Positions 32,149 through 40,916 of a stretch of 64,000 nucleotides of DNA are shown here, piece after piece. The DNA is from Streptomyces sp. NBC_01224. GTDB taxonomy: Bacteria > Actinomycetota > Actinomycetes > Streptomycetales > Streptomycetaceae. A model generated the notes under the pieces. It had not been told where the DNA came from. It did no database searches and worked only from the letters and a program-made list of their open reading frames with translations. A program made the translations under genes and the position numbers. The stretch lies in the NCBI RefSeq assembly GCF_036002945.1, contig NZ_CP108529.1, forward strand, positions 6,443,001-6,507,000. The letters run 5' to 3'. The first letter of the stretch is position 1; each line of letters opens with the position of its first letter.

Positions 32149-33777
32149 ATGACGCACTCATCGCACCAGCAGGAGATGCGCGACGCCGCCAGTCATGTCG
32201 GACGCCGCCGCTTCCTCACCGCCACCGGTGCCGCTGCCGCGCTGGCCTTCTCGGTCAATTTGCCGGCTGCGGGCACCGCGAGCGCCGCCGAGCTGGACGG
32301 CCGGAGGATCGGCGAGGACCCGTTCACCCTCGGCGTCGCCTCAGGCGACCCGCAGCCCGACTCGGTCCTGCTGTGGACGAGACTCGCACCCCGCCCGTAC
32401 GAGACCGGCAGCGGACTTCCCCGGTCCCGTGTCGAGGTGAGCTGGGAACTCGCCCACGACGAGCGCTTCTCCCGCATCGTCCAGCGAGGGTCGGCCACCG
32501 CCCACCCGGAGTTCAACCACAGCGTCCATGTCGAGGTCAAGGGTCTCGAAGCGGGCCACGTCTTCTACTACCGCTTCCGCACCGGTACGTGGATCAGCCC
32601 CGCCGGCCGGACCCGCACCGCGCCCGCCCCCGACGCCCGCAACAGCGCGCTGAGCCTGGCCGCCGTCTCCTGCCAGGCCTACCACGACGGCTACTTCACC
32701 GCGTACAAGCACCTCGCCCAGGAGGACGTCGACGTCGTCTTCCACCTCGGCGACTACCTCTACGAGTACGCCGTCAACGCGACCGGCGGAGCCCGTAACT
32801 ACACCGACCGCAAGCTCCCCGCCCATTTCAACCAGGAGACGGTCACGCTGGAGGACTACCGGCTGCGGTACGGCCTCTACAAGTCCGACCCCGATCTGCG
32901 CGCCGCCCACGCCGCGCACCCTTTCGTCGTCACCTGGGACGACCACGAGACCGAGAACAACTACGCGGGCGACACCCCCGAGAACGGCGTACCGCCGGAG
33001 GAATTCCTGCTGCGGCGCGCCGCCGCCTACCGGGCGTACTGGGAGAATCAGCCGCTGCGCACCCCGCAGCAGCCGACCGGCCCGGACATGAAGCTCTACC
33101 GGCGCCTGCAGTTCGGAAGCCTCGCCCAGTTCGACATCCTCGACACCCGTCAGTACCGCAGCGACCAGGCCTACGGCGACGGCTGGCACAGGCCCGGACC
33201 GGAGTCCGAGGACCCCTCGCGCACCCTGACCGGCGCCACTCAGGAACGCTGGCTGCTCGACGGCTGGCACGCCTCACGGGCCACCTGGAACGTCGTACCG
33301 CAGCAGGTCACCTTTGCTCAGCGGCGCGATGTCCCCACCGACTCCTATCTGCTCTCCATGGACGCGTGGGACGGCTACCCGGCCTCCCGGGACCGGATTC
33401 TGAAGGGGGCCGGGGCTGCCGGGATCGACAACCTGATGGTGCTGACCGGCGATGTGCACGTCGGCTACGGCTTCGACCTGAAGAAGGACTTCGACGACCC
33501 GTCGTCCCGCACCGTCGGCACGGAGATCGTCGCCACATCCATCACCAGCGGCAAGGACGGTACGGACAAGCCGTCCGGCTGGAACAACCAGATGCGGGCC
33601 AACCCGCACATGAAGTTCTTCAACGGCCGCCGCGGATACGCGGTCATCACGCTGGGCCTGAAGCAGGCGCGCGCCGACTACCGCACGGTGCCGGCCGTCA
33701 CCACGCCCGGTGCGCCCGTGACGACGGCCGGATCGTTCGTCACGGAGGTGGGGAACCAGGGCCTCACGCCCGCGTAG
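32149..33777 (+). CDS. phoD: PhoD-family alkaline phosphatase / phosphodiesterase, Tat-exported
   Basis: The 542-residue secreted enzyme has a twin-arginine signal (VGRRRFLTATGAAAALAF, cleavage near ASAAE). An N-terminal PhoD domain (FTLGVASGDPQPDSVLLWTR) is followed by a calcineurin-like catalytic core with Fe/Ca ligands in SCQAYHDGYF, HLGDYLYEY, TWDDHETENNYAG and LTGDVHVGYGF. It releases phosphate from esters outside the cell. GGGGAGGGA precedes ATG 32149. I could not find a convincing tandem PHO box; one GTTCACG unit lies near 31964. Confidence 0.93.
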   Translation: MTHSSHQQEMRDAASHVGRRRFLTATGAAAALAFSVNLPAAGTASAAELDGRRIGEDPFTLGVASGDPQPDSVLLWTRLAPRPYETGSGLPRSRVEVSWELAHDERFSRIVQRGSATAHPEFNHSVHVEVKGLEAGHVFYYRFRTGTWISPAGRTRTAPAPDARNSALSLAAVSCQAYHDGYFTAYKHLAQEDVDVVFHLGDYLYEYAVNATGGARNYTDRKLPAHFNQETVTLEDYRLRYGLYKSDPDLRAAHAAHPFVVTWDDHETENNYAGDTPENGVPPEEFLLRRAAAYRAYWENQPLRTPQQPTGPDMKLYRRLQFGSLAQFDILDTRQYRSDQAYGDGWHRPGPESEDPSRTLTGATQERWLLDGWHASRATWNVVPQQVTFAQRRDVPTDSYLLSMDAWDGYPASRDRILKGAGAAGIDNLMVLTGDVHVGYGFDLKKDFDDPSSRTVGTEIVATSITSGKDGTDKPSGWNNQMRANPHMKFFNGRRGYAVITLGLKQARADYRTVPAVTTPGAPVTTAGSFVTEVGNQGLTPA

Positions 33778-33778
33778 A

Positions 33779-33864
33779 ACCGACCGGCAAATGGGGGTGG
33801 GAGAAGGAGCGGGGCTGGGCGCGTGCCCAGCCCCCGCGACGCCGCCCTCCATTTGCCGGTCGGT
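33779..33864. repeat. 86-bp element with 16-bp perfect terminal inverted repeats
   Basis: ACCGACCGGCAAATGG at 33779-33794 is exactly inverted at 33849-33864. It begins one base after the phoD stop and ends before the convergent oxidoreductase gene. The arms contain an AAATGG core that is less GC-rich than the rest. It may be a MITE-like insertion or a large two-part terminator. Confidence 0.7.
33811..33834. terminator. Internal terminator hairpin, convergent
   Basis: GGGGCTGGGC-GCGT-GCCCAGCCCC is a perfect 10-bp stem with a 4-base loop nested inside the 86-bp element. It would end transcription from phoD and from the opposing oxidoreductase gene. Confidence 0.75.
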
Positions 33865-33891
33865 CCAAGGCCCTTCTCGGACAGGTCCCGG

Positions 33892-34905
33892 TCAGAGGAG
33901 GCCGTCGGCCGGGTAGCGGACGCCGATGCGGTCACGCACCGCGTCGAGCGTCCGCATCACGGCAAGGGAACCGTCCAGCGGCACCAGCGGCGACTCCGTC
34001 TCGCCCGCCCGCAGCGCCCGTGCCACCTCGGCCTGCTCGAACTGCATCCCGCGCAGCCCCTCGCCCGCCGCCCCCGCGGTGAACTCCTCCGGCTCCCGCC
34101 CCTCCCGGTGCAGCACGAACCGTTCCGGGTAGAAGAAGCCGCGCGGGAAGTCGATCCGCCCCTTCGTGCCCGTGACCGAGGCGGTCAGCGGCGTGTCCGC
34201 GACGATCGAACAGTTCAGCAGCGCCGAGGCGCCCGCCTCCGACCAGCCCAGCAGCATCGCGGTGTGCAGATCGACGCCCTCGGGGGAGAGCAGTGCGTCG
34301 GCCTGCACCCGGTCCGGCTCGCCCAGCAGCAGATGCGCGAACGACACCGGATAGACCCCGAGGTCCAGCAGCGCGCCGCCGCCCAGCGCCGGGTCGCGCA
34401 GCCGGTGTTCGGGACCGAAAGGACCCGCGAGCCCGAAGTCGGCCTGCACGGTGCGGATATCGCCGATGGCGTCGTCCCGCACCAGCTCCGTCATGCGCCG
34501 GATGACCGGGTTGCAGTACGTCCACATGGCCTCCATGAGGAAGAGGCCGCGGTCCCGGGCGAGCTTCACCAGCTCGTCCGCCTCCCGCGCGTTGAGCGTG
34601 AACGCCTTTTCGCACAGCACGTGCTTTCCGGCCTCCAGACAGAGCGCGGCCGCCTCCCGGTGCGCCGAGTGCGGTGTCGCGACGTACACCACATCGACCT
34701 CGTCGTCGGCGGCGAGATCGGCCCAGCTGCCGTACGCGCGGGGTATCCCGAACCGCTGCGCGAACGCCTTCGCCGAGGCGTCCGTACGGGATGCGACGGC
34801 CACCACCTCCGCGTCCGGCATCGACCGCAGGTCCTCGGTGAACGTCGCGGCAATACCGCCGGTCGCCAGCACGCCCCAACGCACAGCCCTGCTCATGCCT
34901 GTCAT
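33892..34905 (-). CDS. Gfo/Idh/MocA-family NAD(P) oxidoreductase
   Basis: The 337-residue enzyme has an N-terminal Rossmann fold (WGVLATGGIAATFTEDL), the dinucleotide/catalytic EKAFTLNAREADELV (normally EKP; here Ala replaces Pro) and MEAMWTYCNP. The C-terminal beta-sheet domain contains GGGALLDLGVYPVSF. It resembles dimeric dihydrodiol or sugar dehydrogenases. ATG 34905 with GGGGAG 5 bp away is used; ATG 34896 is a second candidate. It is divergent from the Bcr-type exporter gene. Confidence 0.92.
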   Translation of the reverse strand: MTGMSRAVRWGVLATGGIAATFTEDLRSMPDAEVVAVASRTDASAKAFAQRFGIPRAYGSWADLAADDEVDVVYVATPHSAHREAAALCLEAGKHVLCEKAFTLNAREADELVKLARDRGLFLMEAMWTYCNPVIRRMTELVRDDAIGDIRTVQADFGLAGPFGPEHRLRDPALGGGALLDLGVYPVSFAHLLLGEPDRVQADALLSPEGVDLHTAMLLGWSEAGASALLNCSIVADTPLTASVTGTKGRIDFPRGFFYPERFVLHREGREPEEFTAGAAGEGLRGMQFEQAEVARALRAGETESPLVPLDGSLAVMRTLDAVRDRIGVRYPADGLL

Positions 34906-34983
34906 GCCTGCTCCCCAAAAAGGTCTCGACCAGTCCGGCTGAGCTGAGAGCATAGAGGCGGATTCAACGACATGGAGATGAGA

Positions 34984-36306
34984 ATGCCGGAGAGCGGCGC
35001 AAGCCGGGCCCAGCAGGAACGCACACACATATCGACCACCCAGGCCGTGGCCACGGAGTCCGCGGCCACCGGCACACCTCCCGGAAATCCGGCCGCCACC
35101 GACGCGGCCCGGCGCACCGGACTCCTCGTCACCCTGGTCCTCGGCGGCCTCACCGCACTGCCGCCGCTCTCCATGGACATGTACCTCCCGGCCCTGCCCG
35201 CGGTCACCGAGTCCCTGCACGCCCCCGCCGCGACCGTGCAGCTCACCCTCACCGCCTGCCTCACCGGCATGGCGCTCGGGCAGGTCGTCGTCGGACCGAT
35301 GAGCGACCGGTGGGGGAGGCGCCGGCCGCTGCTCCTCGGCATGATCATCTATGTCGTCGCCACCGCGATCTGCGTCTTCGCCCCCACCACGGAACTCCTC
35401 ATCGGCTTCCGCCTCCTGCAGGGCCTGGCCGGTGCGGCGGGGATCGTTATTGCCCGCGCCGTGGTGCGCGACATGTACGACGGCGTGGAGATGGCCAGGT
35501 TCTTCTCCACCCTGATGCTGATCTCCGGCGTTGCGCCGATCGTCGCGCCGCTGATCGGCGGACAGGTGCTGCGGTTCACCGACTGGCGGGGGATCTTCGC
35601 CGTCCTCACCGTCGTCGGCGTGCTGCTCACCCTGGTCGTCTGGAAGTGGCTGCACGAGACCCTGCCGCCGCAGGACCGGCACACCGGCGGCATCGGCGAC
35701 GCGCTGCGCACCATGCGCGGGCTGCTCGCCGACCGGGTCTTCGCCGGCTACATGATCGCGGGCAGCCTCGCCTTCGCCGCCCTCTTCGCGTACGTGAGCG
35801 CCTCGCCGTTCGTCGTGCAGGAGATCTACGGGGCCTCGCCACAGACCTTCAGCCTGCTCTTCGGCGTCAACTCGGTCGGCCTGATCATCGTGGGCCAGAT
35901 CAACGGCAAGGTGCTGGTCGGCCGGATCAGCCTGGACAAGGCGCTCGCCTTCGGGCTCTCGGTCATCGTGCTGGCCGCGGCCGCGCTGCTGCTGATGACG
36001 TCCGGGGTCTTCGGGCACGTGGGCCTGGTCCCGGTCGCGGCCGGGCTCTTCGTGCTGATGTCGGCGATGGGGCTCGCGATGCCCAATACGAACGCACAGG
36101 CCCTGATGCGTACGAAGCACGCCGCCGGGTCCGCCTCCGCACTGCTCGGTACGTCGTCGTTCCTGATCGGCGCCGTCGCCTCGCCGCTCGTCGGGATCGC
36201 GGGCGAGGGGACGGCCGTTCCGATGGCTCTCGTGCAGCTGGTGTGCGCGGTGGGCGCGATGGCCTGCTTCCTGGGGTTGTGCCGGCCCTGGCAGCGGGTT
36301 TCGTAG
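34984..36306 (+). CDS. Bcr/CflA-type multidrug MFS exporter
   Basis: The 440-residue DHA1 transporter has 12 predicted membrane segments. Typical Bcr features are LPPLSMDMYLPALPAV in TM1, motif A in GPMSDRWGRRRPLL, RLLQGLAGAAGIVIARAVVRD in TM4-5 and SALLGTSSFLIGA late. The start is taken as ATG 34984 because GGAG lies 7 bp before it, while ATG 34972 and 34978 lack a ribosome site. A long, polar N-terminal tail of about 40 residues precedes TM1. Confidence 0.92.
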   Translation: MPESGASRAQQERTHISTTQAVATESAATGTPPGNPAATDAARRTGLLVTLVLGGLTALPPLSMDMYLPALPAVTESLHAPAATVQLTLTACLTGMALGQVVVGPMSDRWGRRRPLLLGMIIYVVATAICVFAPTTELLIGFRLLQGLAGAAGIVIARAVVRDMYDGVEMARFFSTLMLISGVAPIVAPLIGGQVLRFTDWRGIFAVLTVVGVLLTLVVWKWLHETLPPQDRHTGGIGDALRTMRGLLADRVFAGYMIAGSLAFAALFAYVSASPFVVQEIYGASPQTFSLLFGVNSVGLIIVGQINGKVLVGRISLDKALAFGLSVIVLAAAALLLMTSGVFGHVGLVPVAAGLFVLMSAMGLAMPNTNAQALMRTKHAAGSASALLGTSSFLIGAVASPLVGIAGEGTAVPMALVQLVCAVGAMACFLGLCRPWQRVS

Positions 36307-36348
36307 CGGGGCCGGGGACGGGGCCGGTCAGCAGAAGCGCGCTGCCGG

Positions 36349-36572
36349 TCAGGTCCCCCACTGACGGGTGTCGGGGTCGCTGAACACCAGCAAGAAGAGC
36401 ACCTGCCGGCACAGGGCGAAGGCAACCGTCAACTGCCCCCAGCCGTAGAGGCGGGGGCGGCGGACCGGCGCCGGTTCGTGGGGAGCACCCAGCCACGGGT
36501 GACCGCCGCTACGCCGGAGGCGGCGATGAGCAACGCCAGCAGAACAAGAGGTATGGCCAGGTAGAGCTTCAC
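36349..36572 (-). pseudogene. Frameshifted small membrane protein gene
   Basis: GTG 36572, with GGGAGGGACC upstream, opens a frame reading MKLYLAIPLVLLALLIAASG then VAAVTRGWVLPTNRRR, which ends early as SAAPASTAGGS (stop at 36429). The adjacent -1 frame continues a natural-looking protein, PRLYGWGQLTVAFALCRQVL followed by FLLVFSDPDTRQWGT (stop 36349). A one-base change in the run of five G/C at 36453-36457 would join them. A second run of five at 36355-36359 could similarly join LTGSALLLTG. It therefore looks like a 2-3 TM protein broken by indels, or by sequence errors. Confidence 0.6.
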
Positions 36573-36679
36573 GGTCCCTCCCTGCCCACCGAACCCGCGC
36601 CGGATGCCCGCGTGATCATGACACCTGCCGTGCTGCGCGTCCCCGCGCGTACCCTCATGATCGGCCGGACAGGTCCTGG

Positions 36680-37987
36680 CTAGTTCGCGCTCGGGTAGCC
36701 GATCAGATGCGGGCGGTCCTTCTCGTCCGTCCAGCGGAACAGGCCGACGCCGTCCGACGTCACCGTGCCCGGAATCCGTTGGTTCGAGGGCAGGGCGCCC
36801 GTCGTGCCGCTCCTGATCGCCACCGCGACGGGGGTGCCGCCGCCGGCCAGTACGTCGGCCGCGTTGCGTGCGTTCGCCGCGCCGTACGCGATGCCCTCGT
36901 CGTTCACGGACGCGAGCGTCAGCGGCTTCGTGCCGTCCGTCCCCTCGAAGCAGAACCCCCGCTTCGTCAACAGGTCGAAGGCGAGCGGCCCGGCCACCAG
37001 GAAGTTGCCCGAGGGGGCGGCGACCAGCTGCGGGTACTGGCCCGGCTTTATCGCAGGCTTGCTGCACTCCACCGAGGCGAGGGGCTTGCCCGTCTCCATG
37101 TCCTGCACCGTCCACAGGTCATGGGTGGTGGCGCGCTTCGCCCCCTTCGCGAGCTGCCACTTCGCCAGTATCAGGCCCGGGATCACCGATGTCGGGACCC
37201 CGCTGAGCCGGTCGGTGCCCTTGGGGGCGACATTGCGGCTGAACCAGCCGCCCTGCACCCAGAATTCCTTGGCCCCGCTGACCAGCAGACCCTTCTTCGT
37301 CAGCCCGCGCACCTCGGTGAGCTGCTTGCAGGTCGTGCAGCCCTTCGGGTACTTGAGCGCGGGGGCGGTGATCTCCGACACCCGGCCGGTCAACGGGTCG
37401 ACCACGGCGCTGTTCGTCCGGCCGTCGCTGATGAGGATGCCGGGGCCGGTGGTGGTGACCGTGGGTACGGAGCCCCACGGCACCTCGACGCGCCGCCGGG
37501 AGCCGTCCTCCACGTCGTAGACATCCAGCGAGACGATCGCGTCGGCGGGGGTCAGCGCGTTCTCGCCGACCTTCCCGTACGCCCACGTCACGAAGTACTC
37601 GTGGTCGTCCACGGTGACCGGGAGGAGCCTCGGGAAGTGCTGCGGGGACGGGGGCCGCCAGCTCTCCCCGTGCCAGCCGGCCTCCCCGGTCTCCGAGTCG
37701 ATGGTCCGCAGCTGGAACTTGGTGTCCGAGACCCGCACGAGATAGGCGAGGCTGCCCGTCGTCCGGGAGAGCGCGTAGTCGGGCGAGGTGCCTATGAGCT
37801 CCCAGCCGTGCTCGGTCGCGAACACGGAGGGGACGGTGAGCTGTGTCACCGGGGCCGTGCTCGCCCTGGCCTGCTTCTTCGGCTTGTCGGAGCTCTTCTC
37901 GCCGCTGCCGCAGGTGGCCAGCAGAAGAAGCATGGCGAGCACGAGCACTCCGCCGACCAGAACCAGGCGCACGATCTTCTGTCTCAT
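36680..37987 (-). CDS. Probable lipoprotein with beta-propeller-like repeats
   Basis: The 435-residue protein has an N-terminal hydrophobic signal and a possible lipobox LATC near 26, followed by a Lys/Ser linker. The rest is rich in beta strands with PQQ/propeller-type phrases (DALSRTTGSLAY-like units, LRTIDSETGEAGWHGE, ISLDVYDVEDGSRRR, WTVQDMETGKPLASVEC). CTTCKQL has a CxxC that may be redox active or bind metal. Function unknown. The small frameshifted gene lies downstream on the same strand. Confidence 0.82.
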   Translation of the reverse strand: MRQKIVRLVLVGGVLVLAMLLLLATCGSGEKSSDKPKKQARASTAPVTQLTVPSVFATEHGWELIGTSPDYALSRTTGSLAYLVRVSDTKFQLRTIDSETGEAGWHGESWRPPSPQHFPRLLPVTVDDHEYFVTWAYGKVGENALTPADAIVSLDVYDVEDGSRRRVEVPWGSVPTVTTTGPGILISDGRTNSAVVDPLTGRVSEITAPALKYPKGCTTCKQLTEVRGLTKKGLLVSGAKEFWVQGGWFSRNVAPKGTDRLSGVPTSVIPGLILAKWQLAKGAKRATTHDLWTVQDMETGKPLASVECSKPAIKPGQYPQLVAAPSGNFLVAGPLAFDLLTKRGFCFEGTDGTKPLTLASVNDEGIAYGAANARNAADVLAGGGTPVAVAIRSGTTGALPSNQRIPGTVTSDGVGLFRWTDEKDRPHLIGYPSAN

Positions 37988-38128
37988 GGTTTCCCTCGAT
38001 GGGCGATCCCGACCTCGCGCCGGTCAGCGTAGCAACTTGCGTAGGTGCCGGGGCAGTTCGCATGCGCTGCTGTTCGCCGCGGGTGCCGGGTCGGAAGCGG
38101 GTCCGCCGCCTTTGCCTACAATTCGTCG

Positions 38129-39136
38129 GTGAACGCCACCCTCCCCACTGCGGAAGCCCTGCGCGCGGCGCTGGCCGGACTGCTCGACGGGCTGCCGCCC
38201 AAGCAGGCCGCCCAGGCCGTCGACCGGCTCATCGCCAACTACCGCGGGACCACCCCCACGGACGCCCCGGTGCTGCGCGACCGTTCCGACGTCGCCGCGT
38301 ACGCCGCGTACCGGATGCCCGCCACCTTCGAAGCTGTACGGTCCGCGCTCGCCGCACTCCGGGAGGCCGCCCCGGACTGGGTGCCCGCCACGCACACCGA
38401 TATCGGCGGCGGCACCGGAGCGGCGAGCTGGGCCGTGGCGGGAGCCTGGGAGGGGCCGAGGACGACCGTCCTGGACTGGGCCGAGCCCGCACTCGCCCTC
38501 GGCCGGGAGCTGGCCGCCATCTCCGGCATTCCCGCCCTGCGCACTGCCGAGTGGCGCCGGGCCCGGATCGGCACCGGCCTCGAACTCGCCCCCACGGACC
38601 TGATCACTGTCTCCTACGTACTCAAGGAGCTGACGGCGGACGCCCGCGCCGGCCTCGTCGACACCGCGGCGGCCGCCGCACAGGCGGTCGTGGTCGTCGA
38701 GCCGGGCACCCCCGACGGCTACGCCCGGATCATCGAGGCCCGCGACCGGCTGATCGCCGCCGGGCTGAAGGTCGCCGCGCCCTGCCCGCACGACGACGCC
38801 TGCCCCATCGAGCCGGGCAAGGACTGGTGCCACTTCTCGGCCCGGGTCAGCCGCTCTTCGCTGCACCGGCAGGTCAAGGGCGGCTCGCTGCCGTACGAGG
38901 ACGAGAAGTTCAGCTATGTCGTGGCGACCCGCTTCCGGACGGAACCCGTCCGGGCGCGGGTCACCCGCAAGCCGCAGATCCGCAAGGGGCAGGTGCTGCT
39001 GGACCTGTGCACCCGGGACGAGGCCCTGCAGCGCTCCACGGTCACCAAGCGGCACGGCGAGCTGTACCGGGCCGCCCGGGACATCGCGTGGGGCGACGAG
39101 TGGCCGCCGCGCGACGCGGGTGAGTCCGGCGCCTGA
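38129..39136 (+). CDS. Rsm22-family putative SAM methyltransferase (mitoribosome-type)
   Basis: The 335-residue protein has an N-terminal helical region, SAM motif I in DIGGGTGAASWAV, motif LDWAEPALALGREL and SYVLKEL. It also carries Cys in CPHDDACPIEPGKDWCHF, like the iron-sulfur-binding Rsm22/METTL17 family that assists assembly of the small ribosomal subunit. GTG 38129 is 7 bp after a TACAAT -10 element (38117-38122), so the transcript is probably leaderless. A further Cys (LLDLCTRDE) may complete a 4Fe-4S site. Confidence 0.88.
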   Translation: MNATLPTAEALRAALAGLLDGLPPKQAAQAVDRLIANYRGTTPTDAPVLRDRSDVAAYAAYRMPATFEAVRSALAALREAAPDWVPATHTDIGGGTGAASWAVAGAWEGPRTTVLDWAEPALALGRELAAISGIPALRTAEWRRARIGTGLELAPTDLITVSYVLKELTADARAGLVDTAAAAAQAVVVVEPGTPDGYARIIEARDRLIAAGLKVAAPCPHDDACPIEPGKDWCHFSARVSRSSLHRQVKGGSLPYEDEKFSYVVATRFRTEPVRARVTRKPQIRKGQVLLDLCTRDEALQRSTVTKRHGELYRAARDIAWGDEWPPRDAGESGA

Positions 39137-39170
39137 GCGCGGCCGACGCCCGCGACTGCCGGACCCCCGG

Positions 39171-39986
39171 CTACCCGCGCAGCTCCTGCGTGCAGCACTT
39201 CACGCTGCCGCCGCCCTTCAGGAGCTCGCCCAGATCCATCGGCACCGGCTCGAAGCCGCGCGCCCGCAACGGATCGAAGAGCCCCGTGGCGGCCTGCGGC
39301 AGCAGCACATGGAGCCCGTCGCTCACCGCGTTCAGGCCGAGCGCCGCCGCATCCGCCTCCTCGGCGATCAGTGCGTCGGGGAAGAGCCGCGCCAGCACCG
39401 ACCGGCTGCCCGGCGAGAAGGCGCCCGGGTAGTACATGATCTCGTCGCCCGCGTCGTCGAGCACGCACAGAGCCGTGTCCAGGTGGTAGTAGCGCGGGTC
39501 GACCAGATCGAGCCCGACCACCGGGCGCCCGAAGAACTCCTGCGCCTCGTCGTGCGAGAGGGGACTGGACCGGAAGCCCCGCCCGGCCAGGATGTACGAA
39601 GCGGTGACCGCGAAGTCACCCTCGCCCTCGTTGACGTGGGCCGGTTCATGGATCTCGGTGAAGCCGTTGTCCCGGAACCACTCGCGATGGGCCCCGGCCT
39701 CCTCGTACCGCTCCTGGTACGCGAACCGGGCGCCGAGCACCCGGCCGTCGATGACGGTGGCGCCGTTGGCGGCGAAGACCATGTCGGGAAGCTCGGGGCG
39801 AGGGGTGAGCAGCTCCACGGTGTGTCCGAGGGCGCGGTAGCGGTCGCGCAGGTCCTCCCACTGGGTCTGGGCCAGGGGGAGATCCACGGGCTTGCTGGGG
39901 TCCATCCAGGGGTTGATGGAGTACGTCACCCTGAAGTGGGCCGGGGCGCACATCAGGTAACGGCGGGGTGTGGCTTCACGAGGCAA
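39171..39986 (-). CDS. ddaH: Dimethylarginine dimethylaminohydrolase (DDAH)
   Basis: The 271-residue guanidino-modifying enzyme hydrolyses methylated arginines to citrulline and amines. It has YLMCAPAHFRVTYSINPWM at the N-terminus, MVFAANGAT, EGEGDF, LDTALCVL, DGLHVLLP (catalytic His) and the C-terminal nucleophile in GGGSVKCCTQEL. The TTG at 39986 is chosen because GAGGAG stands 6 bp upstream and it gives normal family length; ATG 40055 would add 23 residues. It is divergent from a TetR-type gene that may control it. Confidence 0.9.
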   Translation of the reverse strand: MPREATPRRYLMCAPAHFRVTYSINPWMDPSKPVDLPLAQTQWEDLRDRYRALGHTVELLTPRPELPDMVFAANGATVIDGRVLGARFAYQERYEEAGAHREWFRDNGFTEIHEPAHVNEGEGDFAVTASYILAGRGFRSSPLSHDEAQEFFGRPVVGLDLVDPRYYHLDTALCVLDDAGDEIMYYPGAFSPGSRSVLARLFPDALIAEEADAAALGLNAVSDGLHVLLPQAATGLFDPLRARGFEPVPMDLGELLKGGGSVKCCTQELRG

Positions 39987-40116
39987 GGAAGGCTCCTCAC
40001 GAAAAGCAGGGGTTACCTGCCGGGGGACTTCGCACGGGTATGTGCGTGAGCCCATGGTCCGCTTTCCGGGGCCTGCGCGCAGTGATCCGATCGGGTGGTT
40101 CCGCACGGTGATGAGA

Positions 40117-40128
40117 CGAAACGTATCG
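40117..40128. promoter_or_regulatory. Candidate TetR operator
   Basis: CGAAACGTATCG is a near-palindrome (10 of 12 positions symmetric) between the divergent ddaH and TetR genes, 28 bp upstream of the TetR start. Self-control and control of ddaH are plausible but unproven. Confidence 0.4.
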
Positions 40129-40155
40129 ACTCGTGCCGCTGCTAGATTTACCGGC

Positions 40156-40773
40156 ATGGTAGAGAACCGGCCCCCCGACTCCAGCCGCCGCAGCGAGCGC
40201 TCGCGCCGTGCGATCTACGACGCTGCGCTCGCCCTGGTCGGTGAGGTGGGCTACCCCAGGACCACCGTCGAGGCCATCGCCGCGCGGGCCGGTGTCGGGA
40301 AGCAGACGATCTACCGGTGGTGGCCCTCCAAGGCGGCCGTCCTCCTGGAGGCCTTCGTCGCTCTCGGCGACCGGGTCGCCGAGGAGAACGGCGCGGGTGA
40401 CGCGCAGGGGCTCCCGGACACCGGTGATCTCGCGGCCGACCTCAGGGTCGTTCTGCGGGCCACCGTCGACGAGCTGACCGACCCCGCCTTCGAGGCGCCG
40501 ACCAGGGCGCTGGCGGCCGAGGGGATCGTCGACCCGCAGCTCGGCGCCGAATTCGTCCAGAAGCTGCTCGATCCTTCACTCCGGCTGTACGTCGCACGGC
40601 TGCGCGCCGCCCAGGACGCGGGTCAGGTGCGCGCCGACGTCGACCCGCGGATCGCCCTGGAACTTCTCGTGGGCCCACTCACCCACCGTTGGCTGCTGCG
40701 CACCCTCCCGCTCACTCATGAGTACGCGGACGCGATCGTCGACTACACCCTGCGCGGGCTGGCGCACCCCTGA
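40156..40773 (+). CDS. TetR-family transcriptional regulator
   Basis: The 205-residue repressor has the N-terminal DNA-binding domain in RRAIYDAALALVGEVGYPR and VEAIAARAGVGKQTIYRWWP, followed by a helical ligand domain of the TetR_C type (LTHRWLLRTLPLTHEYADAIV). ATG 40156 is preceded by a TAGATT -10-like element at 40143-40148. It sits divergent from ddaH. The ligand is unknown. Confidence 0.92.
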   Translation: MVENRPPDSSRRSERSRRAIYDAALALVGEVGYPRTTVEAIAARAGVGKQTIYRWWPSKAAVLLEAFVALGDRVAEENGAGDAQGLPDTGDLAADLRVVLRATVDELTDPAFEAPTRALAAEGIVDPQLGAEFVQKLLDPSLRLYVARLRAAQDAGQVRADVDPRIALELLVGPLTHRWLLRTLPLTHEYADAIVDYTLRGLAHP

Positions 40774-40916
40774 GACGCACCCGTCATTTCATGACAAGAA
40801 GTGGCATAGCGCCCGGCTCGTGGCGTCGTCCCCCGTACCCCGCTTCCGGACTCTGGCCACCCGAGGCGCAGGATGGTGGGACCATGGGCAGGGGCAACGC
40901 TGAGGTAAGGGGATAG

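Noticed and set aside
33892..36120. Minus-strand open frame of 742 codons
   Set aside because: Only the last 337 codons are the real oxidoreductase; the rest is antisense to the Bcr-type exporter.
36307..36425. Separate small gene downstream of the 47-residue frame
   Set aside because: Its frame has no start codon and reads as the continuation of the frameshifted membrane protein, so it is treated as one broken gene.
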